Source of the DNA: Azospirillum brasilense
Lineage (GTDB): Bacteria > Pseudomonadota > Alphaproteobacteria > Azospirillales > Azospirillaceae
Direction: 5' to 3'
Assembly (NCBI RefSeq): GCF_007827795.1
Contig: NZ_VITI01000014.1
Coordinates: forward strand, 62,001 to 126,000
DNA length: 64,000 bases
Shown: positions 16,395 to 23,595 of the stretch, piece after piece
Numbering within the stretch: the stretch's first letter is position 1
Layout of the letters: each line of letters opens with the position of its first letter
The notes under the pieces: model-generated
Told to the model about the DNA's origin: nothing
What the model saw: the letters and a program-made list of their open reading frames with translations, nothing else
Databases searched by the model: none
Position numbers and translations under genes: made by a program

Positions 16395-16787
16395 ATGTGC
16401 CGAATTTTTGCCGGTCAGGACCCGGAGCGCTTCCGCATGGTAACCCGGCGGGTCCGCCTCAGCGGTCATTCGACGAGCGTCTGTCTGGAGGCGGCCTTCT
16501 GGGACACGCTGGAGGACATCGCGGCGATGCAGGGCGTATCGCTTGGCCGTTTCTTGTCAAAGTTGCACGATGAAGTCTTGGCCCGCGGGGTGGAGCGGCG
16601 CAATTTCGCCGGCCTGCTGCGTTGCGCCTGCCTGACCTATGCCCAGGAGGTGAAGGGCCACCGCCCCTGCGTGGAGGAACTGGAGCGGGAGGCACGCACC
16701 GATTTTGCCGCGGTGGCCGCAGCCGCCCTTCCGGCAAGAATTCCGACCTCATTCACCGCCCCGAAAAAGGAACGCGAGACGGCCTGA
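16395..16787 (+). CDS. ribbon-helix-helix domain protein (RHH_4 type)
   Basis: 130 residues from the ATG at 16395, preceded by GGAG and AGGG. The N-terminus MCRIFAGQDP..R..TRRVRLSGHSTSVCLEAAFW and the following DIAAMQGVSLGRFLSKLHDE match the alphaproteobacterial RHH_4 family: a beta strand plus two helices expected to dimerise and bind DNA. The LLRCACL segment is also conserved in the family. Such proteins are usually small stand-alone regulators of unknown target. The frame is open 177 bp further upstream, but that extension lacks family similarity. Confidence 0.85.
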   Translation: MCRIFAGQDPERFRMVTRRVRLSGHSTSVCLEAAFWDTLEDIAAMQGVSLGRFLSKLHDEVLARGVERRNFAGLLRCACLTYAQEVKGHRPCVEELEREARTDFAAVAAAALPARIPTSFTAPKKERETA

Positions 16788-16870
16788 GCGCAAAGGAGTG
16801 CCCCCCTCCTCCATCCGGAAGAGAGGGGCTGTAAACAGCGCGGGGTCCCGAATAATGGGACAGTGCAGGG

Positions 16871-18442
16871 TCAGATCGCGTTCTTGGCCATTTGGCCGGC
16901 GATGTAGTCGGCTTGCCGCAGCGCCAGCGCGACGATGGTCAGGGTCGGGTTCTCGGCGCCGCCGGTGGTGAACTGCGAGCCGTCGGAGACGAACAGGTTC
17001 GCCACGTCATGCGTCTGGCCCCATTTGTTCACCACGCCGTCGCGCGCCTTCTCGCTCATCCGGTTGGTGCCCAGATTGTGGGTGGACGGGTAGGGCGGCG
17101 TCGGGAAGCTGCGGGTCGCCCCGACCGATTCATACAGCGCCATGCCCTGCCGGTAGGCGTGCTGGCGCATGGCGACGTCGTTGGGGTGGTCGTCGAAATG
17201 GACGTTCGGGACGGGCATCCCGTACTTGTCCTTCTTGTCAGCGTGCAGGGTGATGCGGTTGCTCTCCTGCGGCATGTCCTCGCCGACCAGCCACATGCCG
17301 GCCATATGGTCGTAGCCGTCGAGCGCCGAGGTGAATTCCCGCCCCCAGGCGCCGGGGTCGAGGAAGGCGGCCATGAAGGGCAGGCCGAGCGACAGGGTCT
17401 CGATCTCGTACCCGCCGACGAAGCCGCGGTCGGGCTTGTTCTTCGCCTCGTCGCGGATGATGCCGGCCATGGTGGTGCCGCGGTGCATGCGCACCGGCTT
17501 TTCGAACACGCCGTAGACCGAGCCGGTCATGTGCCGCATGTAGTTCCGCCCCACCTGGCCCGAGGAGTTGGCGAGCCCGTCCGGGAACAGGGAGGACGCC
17601 GAGTTCAGCAGCAGCCGGGGGCTTTCGATGGAGTTGCCGGCCACCGCGACGATGCGGGCCTTCTGGCGCTGGATCGCCCCGTCCTTGTCGGCGTAGACGA
17701 CGCCGGTCACCTTGCCCTTGGCGTCATGCTCGATCTTCAGCACCTGGGCGTTGGCGCGGACCTCCAGCTTTCCGGTTTCCTCGCCCTTGGGGATCTCCGC
17801 GATCAGGGTGGACCATTTCGCCCCGGACTTGCAGCCCTGGAAGCAAAAGCCGATCTGCTGGCAGGACCCGCGTCCGTCGCGGGGCTCCGAGTTGATGGCC
17901 ATGTTGCCGGTGTGGCACTCCGTGTAGCCCATCTTGTCGGCCGCGGCCTTCAGGACCTTGAAGTTGTTGTTGCCGGGCAGGCCGGGGATGCCGTTGGTGC
18001 GGGTGACGCCCATGCGGTCCTCCGCCTTGGCGTACCAGGGCTCCAGCTCCTCCAGCGTGATCGGCCAGTCCAGCAGGTTGGCGCCGGCGACCTCGCCGTA
18101 GGTCGTGCGCGTCTTGAACTCGTGCGGCTGGAAGCGCAGCGCGGCCCCCGCCCAATGCACGGTGGAGCCGCCGACCGCCTTGACGATCCAGGCCGGCAGG
18201 CCGGGGAAGTCGCGCGACACCCGCCAGCTTCCCGAGGTGGTGCGCGGGTCGAGCCAGGAGATCTGGGCGAAGCTGGCCCATTCGTCGTTCTGGAAATCCT
18301 CCATGTTGTGGCGCCCGCCGGCTTCCAGGATCACCGTCCTGATGCCCTTCAGCGCCAGTTGGGTGCCGAGCGTGCCGCCTCCGGCCCCGGAGCCCACGAT
18401 CACCACGACGCTGTCGTCGTTCAGGTCGAATTTCGCTGCCAT
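16871..18442 (-). CDS. GMC family FAD-dependent oxidoreductase (gluconate 2-dehydrogenase large-subunit type)
   Basis: 523-residue flavoprotein dehydrogenase. The FAD-binding loop IVGSGAGGGTLG lies at about 15-26, followed by ILEAGG. The C-terminal catalytic region has THNLGTNRMS and the closing GGAENPTLTIVALALRQADYI. This branch contains the large subunits of membrane-bound gluconate, sorbitol and other polyol dehydrogenases, which oxidise sugars or alcohols and pass electrons to the respiratory chain. AGGAAGG precedes the ATG at 18442. It follows the small-subunit gene by 28 bp, confirming the pairing. The usual cytochrome c subunit is not in this window, so the electron acceptor is unclear. 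Confidence 0.93.
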   Translation of the reverse strand: MAAKFDLNDDSVVVIVGSGAGGGTLGTQLALKGIRTVILEAGGRHNMEDFQNDEWASFAQISWLDPRTTSGSWRVSRDFPGLPAWIVKAVGGSTVHWAGAALRFQPHEFKTRTTYGEVAGANLLDWPITLEELEPWYAKAEDRMGVTRTNGIPGLPGNNNFKVLKAAADKMGYTECHTGNMAINSEPRDGRGSCQQIGFCFQGCKSGAKWSTLIAEIPKGEETGKLEVRANAQVLKIEHDAKGKVTGVVYADKDGAIQRQKARIVAVAGNSIESPRLLLNSASSLFPDGLANSSGQVGRNYMRHMTGSVYGVFEKPVRMHRGTTMAGIIRDEAKNKPDRGFVGGYEIETLSLGLPFMAAFLDPGAWGREFTSALDGYDHMAGMWLVGEDMPQESNRITLHADKKDKYGMPVPNVHFDDHPNDVAMRQHAYRQGMALYESVGATRSFPTPPYPSTHNLGTNRMSEKARDGVVNKWGQTHDVANLFVSDGSQFTTGGAENPTLTIVALALRQADYIAGQMAKNAI

Positions 18443-18470
18443 GGCTGAAACATCCTTCCTGAGACGGTGG

Positions 18471-19037
18471 TCAGAGCCACTCGATGTCGTTGAATCCGCG
18501 GTCGATGTAGCCGCCCTTGGCCGCGCTCTCGCCCTCGTAGCCGAAGAGCGGCCAGACCTCCTGGTTGTTGTAGATCCCGGTGACCAGCCCGCCGCGCACC
18601 GTCTGGAAGAAGGGATCGGCCTCGATCTCGTGCAGCAGGCGGACCCGGTCGGCCTCCCAGCCGACCTCCGCGTAGGGCGCGTCGTGCTTGGCCTTGGCCA
18701 GCCGGTCGAGCTTCGCCATGCCGGACTCGTAAAGCTCCTTCAGGGCGGCGTCGGCGGCCGCCTTCTCGTCCTGCGCCTTCATGGCGATGGCGTAGAAGCG
18801 GTCGGCCAGCCGGTCGTGCGGGTAGATGTCCCGCGACACCCGGATCAGCGAGCGCATGGTGTCGGGCGCCAGCGCCTTGGTTTCATAGCCCCAGGCCTCG
18901 CGCGGGCAGAGGATCGCCCCGCCCGACACCAGGATGGCCGTCGCGGCGGCGGCGGTGGCCGAGGCCGCCAGGAAGGCGCGCCGGTGCATGGTGCGATTCG
19001 GGGCGGGTTGTGCTGTTGTGCTCGTCGGAGAACGCAT
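18471..19037 (-). CDS. gluconate 2-dehydrogenase subunit 3 family protein
   Basis: 188 residues from the ATG at 19037, which has GGGAGGAAGCG immediately before it. An N-terminal export signal with a twin-arginine-like start (HRRAFLAASATAAAATAIL) suggests Tat export, as usual for this subunit, which escorts the folded flavin subunit. The mature part (LIRVSRDIYPHD; GWEADRVRLLHEIEADPFF; GLVTGIYNNQEVWPLFGY) matches the small gamma subunit family. First gene of the pair with the GMC oxidoreductase. Confidence 0.9.
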   Translation of the reverse strand: MRSPTSTTAQPAPNRTMHRRAFLAASATAAAATAILVSGGAILCPREAWGYETKALAPDTMRSLIRVSRDIYPHDRLADRFYAIAMKAQDEKAAADAALKELYESGMAKLDRLAKAKHDAPYAEVGWEADRVRLLHEIEADPFFQTVRGGLVTGIYNNQEVWPLFGYEGESAAKGGYIDRGFNDIEWL

Positions 19038-19089
19038 CGCTTCCTCCCAAGACCGATTATGATTTTTGCTTCGAGGGGCCGCGCCTGTG

Positions 19090-19485
19090 TCAGCGGTAGC
19101 GGCCATAGCGCTGGAGGACCTCGATCTTGTAGCCGTCGGGGTCCTGGACGAAAAAGAAGCGGGCCATCAGCGCGCCGTCCCGCGCGAACTCCTTGATCGG
19201 GTTGGGGCTGTAGCCGAGCGCGGTGAAGCGCCGGTGTTCCCCGTCCAGATCCTCGACGCAGACGGCCAGATGGCCGTAACCGTCGCCATGGGCGTAGGGT
19301 TCGCTGCGCCCGTGGTTGATGGTCAGTTCGATCTCGAAGTCGTTTTCGGCGTTGCGCAGATAGACCAGGGTGAAGCCGTCGAAGGCGTAGCGGTCGGCGC
19401 ATTCCAGGCCGAACGCGCGGGCGTAGAAATCCCGCGACCGCTCCTCGTCGAGGACCCGGATCATCATGTGGATGGCCTTGGCCAT
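19090..19485 (-). CDS. glyoxalase / lactoylglutathione lyase-like VOC protein
   Basis: 131 residues with the beta-alpha-beta-beta-beta fold of glyoxalase I. Probable metal ligands are His6 (IHMMIRV), Glu51 or Glu53 (DFEIELT), His72 (YGHLAV) and Glu122 (YKIEVLQR), matching the E. coli GloA pattern His5, Glu56, His74, Glu122. That pattern and the length fit isomerisation of the methylglyoxal-glutathione hemithioacetal, although other VOC functions are possible. A methylglyoxal synthase gene exists at 62577 but is far away. It is co-directional with, and possibly downstream of, no close partner; 50 bp separate it from the small-subunit gene. Confidence 0.82.
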   Translation of the reverse strand: MAKAIHMMIRVLDEERSRDFYARAFGLECADRYAFDGFTLVYLRNAENDFEIELTINHGRSEPYAHGDGYGHLAVCVEDLDGEHRRFTALGYSPNPIKEFARDGALMARFFFVQDPDGYKIEVLQRYGRYR

Positions 19486-19676
19486 GGGGGCTGGCTCCGT
19501 TCCGGTTGGTGGCTCCAGCGTGAATGTTAGTGGTGCTGATTGTTGTCTTGGCAGTAAGTATCTACTACGGGCTCAACGCGAAGGGGGTAGCCTGGTCGGC
19601 GGTCGCCCATCCCTCCTTTCGGGAGGGCTTTCCGGCCGCGATGGCGTATCCTGACGACCCGGAAAAGGAGCATCCC

Positions 19677-20072
19677 ATGCGACACAGGACGGGCCGACCC
19701 CTCGCCGCGGCGGGCTTCGCCGCGCTGCTGGTCATGGCCGCGCCGGCAGCCAACGCCGCATCGCCCGCATCGGAGTGGCGGGCGGAGTGGCGCGGCTGGC
19801 TGTCCGACGGCGCGGGCGGGCTGCGCGACGGGGCGGAGCGCGCGATCATCCTGGGTGGCGCCCTGCTCTACCAGAATCGGCACATGGTGGCGGGGCTGAC
19901 GCTCGGCTGTCTGGCCGGCGGGGCGATGGGAGCGACGGGCGCCGTCGCGGCGGGTGCCGCGACCGGCGGGGCCGCCTTGCCGGCGACCGGCCCGGCCGCG
20001 GCGCTGGGCTGCGCCCTGGGGGCTGCGGCGGGTGGGGCGATGGGGCGCCCGCTCGATCAGCCGATGGATTAG
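19677..20072 (+). CDS. small exported glycine-rich hypothetical protein
   Basis: 131 residues. The ATG at 19677 is preceded by AAAGGAG, and the N-terminus is a clear signal peptide (RPLAAAGFAALLVMAAPAANA). After a short helical part (EWRAEWRGWLSDGAGG) comes a hydrophobic, Gly/Ala-rich stretch with glycine-zipper spacing, about residues 70-125. This would suit insertion in the outer or inner membrane. No named family recognised. The frame runs open to 19524, but that extension lacks a ribosome site. Confidence 0.6.
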   Translation: MRHRTGRPLAAAGFAALLVMAAPAANAASPASEWRAEWRGWLSDGAGGLRDGAERAIILGGALLYQNRHMVAGLTLGCLAGGAMGATGAVAAGAATGGAALPATGPAAALGCALGAAAGGAMGRPLDQPMD

Positions 20073-20096
20073 GCCAGCCGATGGATTAGGCGGAGA

Positions 20097-20309
20097 TCAC
20101 CGCCTCCAGAACGGCTTGCCCATCTCCTCGCGCGCCGCCGCCTCGTCGAAGCCGAGATCGGCCCAGAGATGCGCGTCCATGCGGGCCAGGGCACGGCGCA
20201 GCGCCCGCCGCTCCCGCCAGCCGTTCAGGCGGTCGAGCCAGGGGCCGGCGGTGGGGCCGGCGGTCGTCCCGCCGCTCCGCTGGTCGTGCGCTCCGCTCAT
20301 GCTCGTCAT
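20097..20309 (-). CDS. DUF1127 domain small protein
   Basis: About 70 residues from the ATG at 20309, which follows GGGAGGG at five bases. The C-terminal half (LNGWRERRALRRALARMDAHLW..LGFDEAAAREE..KPFW) is a standard DUF1127 (YjiS-like) module: Arg-rich helix, D-x-hLxDIG-like loop and closing PFW. Such proteins in alphaproteobacteria have been connected with RNA turnover and phosphate or carbon balance; the function here is unproven. It is divergent from a GcvA-like LysR gene, a common arrangement, so that regulator is the likely controller. Upstream in-frame ATGs at 20333 and 20390 are possible but have poor spacing. Confidence 0.82.
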   Translation of the reverse strand: MTSMSGAHDQRSGGTTAGPTAGPWLDRLNGWRERRALRRALARMDAHLWADLGFDEAAAREEMGKPFWRR

Positions 20310-20414
20310 GCGGCCCTCCCGCCGGTCGGTCATTCCTCGAAGCCGGAAAATCGCGCGTCGGAGCGTGGACGACAAACCATGCTTTCTCATAAGATGGATG
20401 AGCGAGAGTCATCC

Positions 20415-21347
20415 ATGGAGCGTCCCATGCGGCGTGCCCTGCCGCCCCTTCACGCCCTGCGCGCCTTCGAGGCGGCGGCCCGCCACGAGAGCTTTTCCAA
20501 GGCGGCGGACGAGCTGTGCGTGACGCAGGGCGCGGTCAGCCGGCAGATCATGGGGCTGGAGGAGTGGCTGGGCATGCCGCTGTTCCGGCGGCTGACCCGC
20601 CGGGTCGAGCTGACCGACGACGGGCGCGCCCTGCTGCCGGTGCTGTCGGAGTCCTTTGACCGCATCGCCGGGACGGCGGCCCGTCTGGCAGCGCGAGGGC
20701 GGGATTTGCGGATCAAGGTGGCCTTCTCCTTCGGCATCCGCTGGCTGATGCCGCGGCTGGTCCGCTTCCAGGCGCGGCACCCCGACGTTCAGGTGCGGGT
20801 GACCGTCGCCTGGAGCAGCGGGCTGGAGTTCGACCCGCAGGAATTCGACGCCGCCGTCACCTATTGCCGGGAGGTGCCGGCCGGCTTCTCCGCCGTGGAG
20901 GTGCTGCCGGAGCGGCTGACCGTCGTCTGCCCGCCGGCCCTGGCGGAGCGGCTGCGGGTCCCGATGGACCTCGGCGCCATTCCGCTGCTGCACGGCTGTT
21001 CGGAGGGGCAGGACTGGCGGGTCTGGCTGGCCGCGGCGGGGCTGCCCTTCTTCGAGGCGCTTCGCCAGGGCGCGGTGTTCGACGCCATGGACCCGGCGAT
21101 GCAGGCCGCCGCCGCCGGGATGGGCGCCACCGTCGCCGACCGCATGCTGTGCGCCGAGGACGTGGCGGCGGGCCGCCTCGTCCTGCCCTTCCCGGAGATC
21201 GAGGCGTCGTCCGGCAGCTACTGGTTCGTTTGCCCGGAGGGCATGCAGGACCGCCCCGCCGTCGCCGCCTTCCGCGGCTGGCTGCTGCAGGAGGCGCGCG
21301 ACGAGATGGCGCAACAAAGCGTGACGGCGGCTGTTTCCCCGGTTTGA
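20415..21347 (+). CDS. LysR family transcriptional regulator (GcvA-like)
   Basis: 310 residues from the ATG at 20415; ATG 20427 is an alternative. The winged helix-turn-helix at residues about 10-70 reads LPPLHALRAFEAAARHESFSK and VTQGAVSRQI, the form seen in GcvA-type regulators. The effector domain (about 95-300) contains FGIRWLMPRL, also typical of that group. Cytoplasmic DNA-binding protein, probably a tetramer. Divergent from the DUF1127 gene, which is its most likely target. Effector unknown. Confidence 0.9.
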   Translation: MERPMRRALPPLHALRAFEAAARHESFSKAADELCVTQGAVSRQIMGLEEWLGMPLFRRLTRRVELTDDGRALLPVLSESFDRIAGTAARLAARGRDLRIKVAFSFGIRWLMPRLVRFQARHPDVQVRVTVAWSSGLEFDPQEFDAAVTYCREVPAGFSAVEVLPERLTVVCPPALAERLRVPMDLGAIPLLHGCSEGQDWRVWLAAAGLPFFEALRQGAVFDAMDPAMQAAAAGMGATVADRMLCAEDVAAGRLVLPFPEIEASSGSYWFVCPEGMQDRPAVAAFRGWLLQEARDEMAQQSVTAAVSPV

Positions 21348-21377
21348 GCCAAAGCCTTGACCGGGGGGAGCGCCGCC

Positions 21378-21908
21378 ATGGGAGCGCAGGGGGAGCCGAG
21401 CAGGGAACTCGATGAGGACACCATCGCCTTCGCCGGGAAGCTGTTCCACTGGGCGCGGTCCGGCGGCACCGCCGAGCTGACGGAACTGCTGGAAATGGGC
21501 TTGCCGCCCAACCTGCGCAACGACAAGGGCGACAGCCTGCTGATGCTGGCGAGCTACCACGGCCATGCCGAGCTCGCCCGCAACCTGATGCGCCACGGCG
21601 CTGATCCGGAGCAGGCGAACGACCGCGGCCAGACACCGCTGGCCGCCGCCGCCTTCAAGGGGGACGGCGCGATGCTGCGCGTCCTGCTGGAGGAGGGCGC
21701 CGCGGTGGACGGCTGCGGGCCGGACGGGCGGACGGCGCTGATGACCGCCGCCATGTTCGACCGCGTCGCTATGGTGGATTTCCTGCTGGCCCGCGGCGCC
21801 GATCCCGACGCGCGGGACAACCGCGGCCTGACCGCCCGCGAGGCTGCGCTCGCCATGGGCGCCGCCAACGCCGCCGCCCGGCTGGCCCCCGGCGCGAAAG
21901 CGGTCTAG
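21378..21908 (+). CDS. ankyrin repeat protein
   Basis: 176 residues from the ATG at 21378, preceded by GGGGGAG. Four ankyrin repeats fill about residues 28-165, each with the usual start (DKGDSLLMLASYHGHAELA; DRGQTPLAAAAFKGD; PDGRTALMTAAMFDR; NRGLTAREAALAMG) and the GADP-type turn. No signal peptide, so a cytoplasmic protein-protein interaction role. It follows the LysR gene by 30 bp on the same strand and may be co-transcribed. Partner unknown. Confidence 0.88.
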   Translation: MGAQGEPSRELDEDTIAFAGKLFHWARSGGTAELTELLEMGLPPNLRNDKGDSLLMLASYHGHAELARNLMRHGADPEQANDRGQTPLAAAAFKGDGAMLRVLLEEGAAVDGCGPDGRTALMTAAMFDRVAMVDFLLARGADPDARDNRGLTAREAALAMGAANAAARLAPGAKAV

Positions 21909-21914
21909 CGCGGC

Positions 21915-22379
21915 CTAACGGGGCGGCCCCATCTCCAGCAGCTTGCGGCGCCCCTCTGGCGACAGTTGGCCGAGCACCTCGATCACCCGGCTGTCCATCC
22001 GGCCGCGCAGGTCGGCCTCGGTCGCGTGGGCCTGTTCGAGCGCGCGCCGCAGGCCTTCCGGGTCGAAAGTGGGGGCTTTCATGCTGTCGCGAATCTGGCG
22101 TCGCATGGCCTCCATGTTCTCGCGCATGCGGTCGACCGTCGCGCGCTCCGCCTCGTAGCCGCGCCGCAGGATGGCCGCGTCAGCCGGGGACAGCCCGCGC
22201 TCGGCCCGCTCGACGAAGCGCGCGATCCCCTGGCCGGGATCGGGCGGCGGCGGGGGCATGAGATGCAGCGCCTGCGCGGCCAGGATGCCGCCCAGCAGCA
22301 TGTTCATGGCGAGCGAGCCGACCAGAAGATACCAGGGCCAGCGGCGCGGGGTGGCGGGGCCGCCGATGGTCCGGCTCAT
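21915..22379 (-). CDS. periplasmic heavy-metal sensor/resistance-like protein (Metal_resist family)
   Basis: 154 residues with an N-terminal membrane anchor (WPWYLLVGSLAMNMLLGGILAA, split here by position 15-36) and a helical periplasmic part of the CpxP/Spy/ZraP-like type (RRGYEAERATVDRMRENMEA; LGQLSPEGRRKLLEM). The SPEGR motif near the end recalls the LTxxQ-like motif of that group. Third gene of an ECF sigma operon: its ATG overlaps the stop of the middle gene by four bases. It may bind metal or damaged envelope protein and act in the signalling circuit; this is inference. Confidence 0.78.
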   Translation of the reverse strand: MSRTIGGPATPRRWPWYLLVGSLAMNMLLGGILAAQALHLMPPPPPDPGQGIARFVERAERGLSPADAAILRRGYEAERATVDRMRENMEAMRRQIRDSMKAPTFDPEGLRRALEQAHATEADLRGRMDSRVIEVLGQLSPEGRRKLLEMGPPR

Positions 22380-22804
22380 TGGATCGCTCCCAGATAGCTG
22401 CTGTTCACCACGACCTCCGCGTAACCGTTCGCCTGGGGCGGCGACACTGGCAGGACACCTTGGGCGGCGGCGAGGAAACCCGCCATTCCCATGGCCGCGA
22501 GGAATCCCGCGGTCGGCCAGAAGCGCATGGGCGCGGCCGCCAGGGTCCAGGGGGTGGGGGCAGGCCTCACCGGCGCGTCCAGCCTTGCCGCGATGCCGTT
22601 CAGGACCCGCTGCACGCTGTCCTCGGTAACCGCCGGGGCGGCACGGTCGAGCAGGGCGTCCAGCGCCGCGGCGTCGGCCAGGATGGCGCGCGCCTCGGCG
22701 GAGTCTTCAAGAAGGGTCAGGGCATCGACGCCGTCCGTCGCGGGCCAGCGGTCGATGTCGCCGCCGTAGAGGTCGGCGAAGCGCTTGAACTCTTTGAGTG
22801 TCAT
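22376..22804 (-). CDS. probable anti-sigma factor-like membrane protein
   Basis: 142 residues from the ATG at 22804, which overlaps the sigma factor stop by four bases (ATGA). The cytoplasmic N-terminal part (MTLKEFKRFADLYGGDIDRWP) is the form often found in alphaproteobacterial proteins paired with ECF sigma factors. One membrane segment at about 96-118 (FWPTAGFLAAMGMAGFLAAA) is followed by a short external tail. It lacks the His-x3-Cys-x2-Cys of zinc anti-sigma factors. Position between the sigma factor and a periplasmic sensor-like protein supports the anti-sigma role, but no sequence motif proves it. Confidence 0.65.
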   Translation of the reverse strand: MTLKEFKRFADLYGGDIDRWPATDGVDALTLLEDSAEARAILADAAALDALLDRAAPAVTEDSVQRVLNGIAARLDAPVRPAPTPWTLAAAPMRFWPTAGFLAAMGMAGFLAAAQGVLPVSPPQANGYAEVVVNSSYLGAIQ

Positions 22805-23373
22805 TTCTCGTCGCCGTCCTTCTGACGGATCAGGGAGTTGAGACGGGTGCGGACCACACGCCGCGCCCGGACCAGCAGGCTTTCCATGGCCGAAACCGAG
22901 ACGTGCAGGACCTCCGATGCTTCCGCGCAGCTCATCTCCTGGTAGTAGCACAGGCTGAGCGCCGCCCGCTGCCGTTCCGGCAAGGCGGCGATCGCCGCGT
23001 CCACCGCAGCACCCAGCTGACGCTCCTCCAGCATTCCCTCGGCGCCGATGGCCGGGTCTGCCAAGTCCACGGCGTCGTCCAGGGGCTGGAAGCTCCTGCG
23101 GCGGCGGTAGTCGATCGAGCGGTTGACAACGATGCGGTAGAGCCAGGTGGAGAACCGGGTTCCGTCGCCGCGCCAGCGGTCGGCGTGCGTCCAGATCTGC
23201 AGGAAGGCGTCCTGCACGACCTCCTCCGCGTCGCTCGCGTTGCCGACCACCCGGTGGGCGAGCGCGAGGCTGCGGCGCAGATGCCGACGGGTCAGCCGGT
23301 CGAAGGCCGCCCGGTTGCCGGCGACCGTTTCGGCCATCAGCGATTCGTCGTCATCCTCGTCGATCACCGCCAC
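22801..23373 (-). CDS. ECF-type RNA polymerase sigma factor
   Basis: 190 residues from a GTG at 23373, which has AGAGG eight bases upstream; the frame is open to 23514 and an ATG lies at 23337. Region 2 (SDAEEVVQDAFLQIWTHADR; FSTWLYRIVVNRSIDYRRR) and region 4 (LPERQRAALSLCYYQEMSCAE, then ASEVLHVSVSAMESLLVRAR) are both complete. Directs core polymerase to a small regulon, usually including its own promoter. Four-base overlap with the next gene shows a tight operon with the anti-sigma-like and metal-sensor-like proteins. Divergent from the GT41 gene. Confidence 0.92.
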   Translation of the reverse strand: MAVIDEDDDESLMAETVAGNRAAFDRLTRRHLRRSLALAHRVVGNASDAEEVVQDAFLQIWTHADRWRGDGTRFSTWLYRIVVNRSIDYRRRRSFQPLDDAVDLADPAIGAEGMLEERQLGAAVDAAIAALPERQRAALSLCYYQEMSCAEASEVLHVSVSAMESLLVRARRVVRTRLNSLIRQKDGDEK

Positions 23374-23595
23374 GCGGCCATCCTCTGCTCCTTCCCGGTT
23401 ACCGAACCCCGTCCGGCGTCGGCGCCCCTTGTCGTCAGTGATACGCGGGCTGTCGGGAACTCCTGCGCGGTCTGGATCGGAAATTTTGCGGCCGCATGCT
23501 CCCGACGGCAGCAAGGCATTCGTACCCGTGGTCGCGCGGGCGCGCTACACTGCGCGCCCCGACGCCCTGTCCATGGGCCAGCCGAACGGACCGTC

